A DNA stretch of 15,081 bases, from positions 1 through 15,081 of the forward strand of contig NZ_JBNATX010000041.1 of NCBI RefSeq assembly GCF_049701115.1, written 5' to 3'. Shown here in pieces: positions 14,378-15,081 of this stretch; position 1 is the first letter of the stretch; every line of letters begins with the position of its first letter. Under the pieces are notes generated by a model that saw only the letters and a list, made by a program, of their open reading frames with translations, did not search any database and was not told the DNA's origin. The position numbers were made by a program, and so were the translations under genes. This DNA is from Thermoanaerobacter sp049701115. GTDB lineage: Bacteria; Bacillota; Thermoanaerobacteria; Thermoanaerobacterales; Thermoanaerobacteraceae.

Positions 14378-15007
14378 ATGGACATCGTAAAAAATTTTGT
14401 AGATATTGTACTTCACTTGGATAAATATCTTGGGACGATAATTCAAACTTATGGCACATGGACGTATAGTCTTTTGTTTTTTATCATTTTTCTTGAGACG
14501 GGTTTTGTAGTGACCCCTTTTCTCCCGGGTGATTCGCTTTTATTTGCTGCAGGCACTTTTGCTGCGATAGGAAGTTTGAACATCTACTATGTGATTGTGC
14601 TTTTAGCTTTTGCTGCAATATTAGGAGATACAGTTAATTATCATATAGGTAAATTTATTGGTGAAAAAATCTATGAGAGAGAAAATTTAAAATTGATAAA
14701 AAAGGAGCATTTATTAGAAGCTCGTGATTTTTATGAGAAGTACGGCGCTATTACTATTGTGGTAGGAAGGTTTATCCCTATCATCAGAACCTTTGTCCCT
14801 TTTGTTGCAGGAATTGGCCAGATGAGGTATTTTAGGTTTTTGTTTTATAACGCGTTTGGTGGAATTTTGTGGGTTTCTTTTTTTACGTTGGGGGGGTATT
14901 TTTTCGGGAACTTAAAAATAGTCAGGGACCATTTTGGGTTGGTTACCATTGCTATAATTGTGATTTCAGTTATACCTGCAATCAGCACTTTCCTCAAGAA
15001 AAGATGA
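14378..15007 (+). CDS. DedA family membrane protein
   Basis: This is a 209-residue polytopic inner-membrane protein of the DedA (SNARE-associated/VTT) family, some members of which act as flippases for undecaprenyl phosphate or phospholipids. Conserved blocks include the acidic E-T-G near residue 35, F-L-P-G-D-S-L-L-F-A-A-G, and G-D-T-V-N-Y-H-I-G-K. The basic motif G-R-F-I-P-I-I-R-T-F-V-P-F-V-A-G-I-G is followed by G-G-I-L-W. ATG 14378 is chosen because GGAAGG (14363-14368) is nine bases upstream; the in-frame ATG 14369 abuts it. The precise lipid substrate cannot be assigned. It is the last gene before the right IS end, and its stop codon lies inside the following hairpin. Confidence 0.93.
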   Translation: MDIVKNFVDIVLHLDKYLGTIIQTYGTWTYSLLFFIIFLETGFVVTPFLPGDSLLFAAGTFAAIGSLNIYYVIVLLAFAAILGDTVNYHIGKFIGEKIYERENLKLIKKEHLLEARDFYEKYGAITIVVGRFIPIIRTFVPFVAGIGQMRYFRFLFYNAFGGILWVSFFTLGGYFFGNLKIVRDHFGLVTIAIIVISVIPAISTFLKKR

Positions 15008-15027
15008 GCTAGTTTTTTCTAGCTCAT
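15004..15027 (+). terminator. Hairpin at the end of dedA
   Basis: ATGAGCTAG (15004-15012) pairs perfectly with CTAGCTCAT (15019-15027) around a loop of six T. The stem includes the dedA TGA stop. Only TT follows the stem, since the IS-like repeat starts at 15030. It is a weak terminator as it stands, perhaps one whose original T-tract was displaced by the insertion. Confidence 0.55.
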
Positions 15028-15029
15028 TT

Positions 15030-15081
15030 CAGACTGTTGACAAAATAAAGAAGTGGCATTTTGTGTGTAAATGCGACTTGT
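15030..15081. mobile_element. Partial insertion sequence end (right boundary)
   Basis: This is the reverse complement of 26-78, beginning CAGACTGTTGACAAA and sharing 29 identical bases at its inner part (15053-15081). The two copies are inverted, so each element would extend away from the gene block. Whether they are the same end or opposite ends of one IS type cannot be told, because the sequence stops here. Confidence 0.6.

Noticed and set aside
14079..14459. 126-residue minus-strand ORF across the DUF134/dedA junction
   Set aside because: It overlaps two recognisable genes and the dedA promoter region and shows no family features.
1..15081. CRISPR arrays, tRNA or rRNA genes
   Set aside because: No regularly spaced direct repeats and no cloverleaf or rRNA-like segments were seen on either strand.

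Overview
The window looks like a chromosomal segment of a thermophilic anaerobic Firmicute, probably Thermoanaerobacter or a close relative. This is inferred from low GC content, strong GGGAGG/GAGGTGAT ribosome binding sites, several TTG/GTG starts, an oxygen-sensitive class III ribonucleotide reductase, and protein style. No rRNA or tRNA gene is present, so the genus is not proven. All genes lie on the + strand and no gap between genes exceeds about 220 bases.

Layout. (1) Positions 1-78 and 15030-15081 carry the same roughly 52-base sequence in opposite orientation. They are most simply the outer ends of two insertion sequences facing away from each other, and each abuts a hairpin. (2) A promoter with a near-perfect Fur box (147-171) drives a probable eight-gene ferrous iron operon (221-6870): feoA, a second feoA, feoB, a 49-residue FeoB-associated Cys-rich membrane protein, a DtxR-like/FeoA fusion regulator whose 3' end overlaps a second divergent feoB, and two paralogous RecA/KaiC-like proteins. 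The last two keep the P-loop lysine but have proline where Walker A needs Ser/Thr, and they lack the Walker B acid. A 16-bp perfect terminator hairpin closes the operon. (3) A stand-alone HD-GYP c-di-GMP phosphodiesterase precedes a Fur-family regulator. The regulator's promoter begins in the phosphodiesterase stop codon and carries two CATATG-centred palindromes. (4) nrdD-nrdG, anaerobic ribonucleotide reductase and its activase, has a good promoter and two NrdR-like boxes exactly 31 bp apart. (5) A 932-residue membrane PAS-PAS-PAS-GGDEF protein ends in a degenerate HD-GYP domain, followed by a DUF134 DNA-binding protein and a DedA membrane protein.

How it fits together. The Feo operon should import Fe2+ when iron is scarce. 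The Fur-family gene is a natural candidate regulator, although its own promoter palindromes do not match the feo Fur box. NrdDG supplies deoxynucleotides without oxygen using Fe-S/radical chemistry. One active-looking HD-GYP enzyme and one GGDEF plus degenerate HD-GYP sensor give opposing c-di-GMP activities. The most unusual element is the pair of P-loop pseudo-ATPases attached to the second feoB module.
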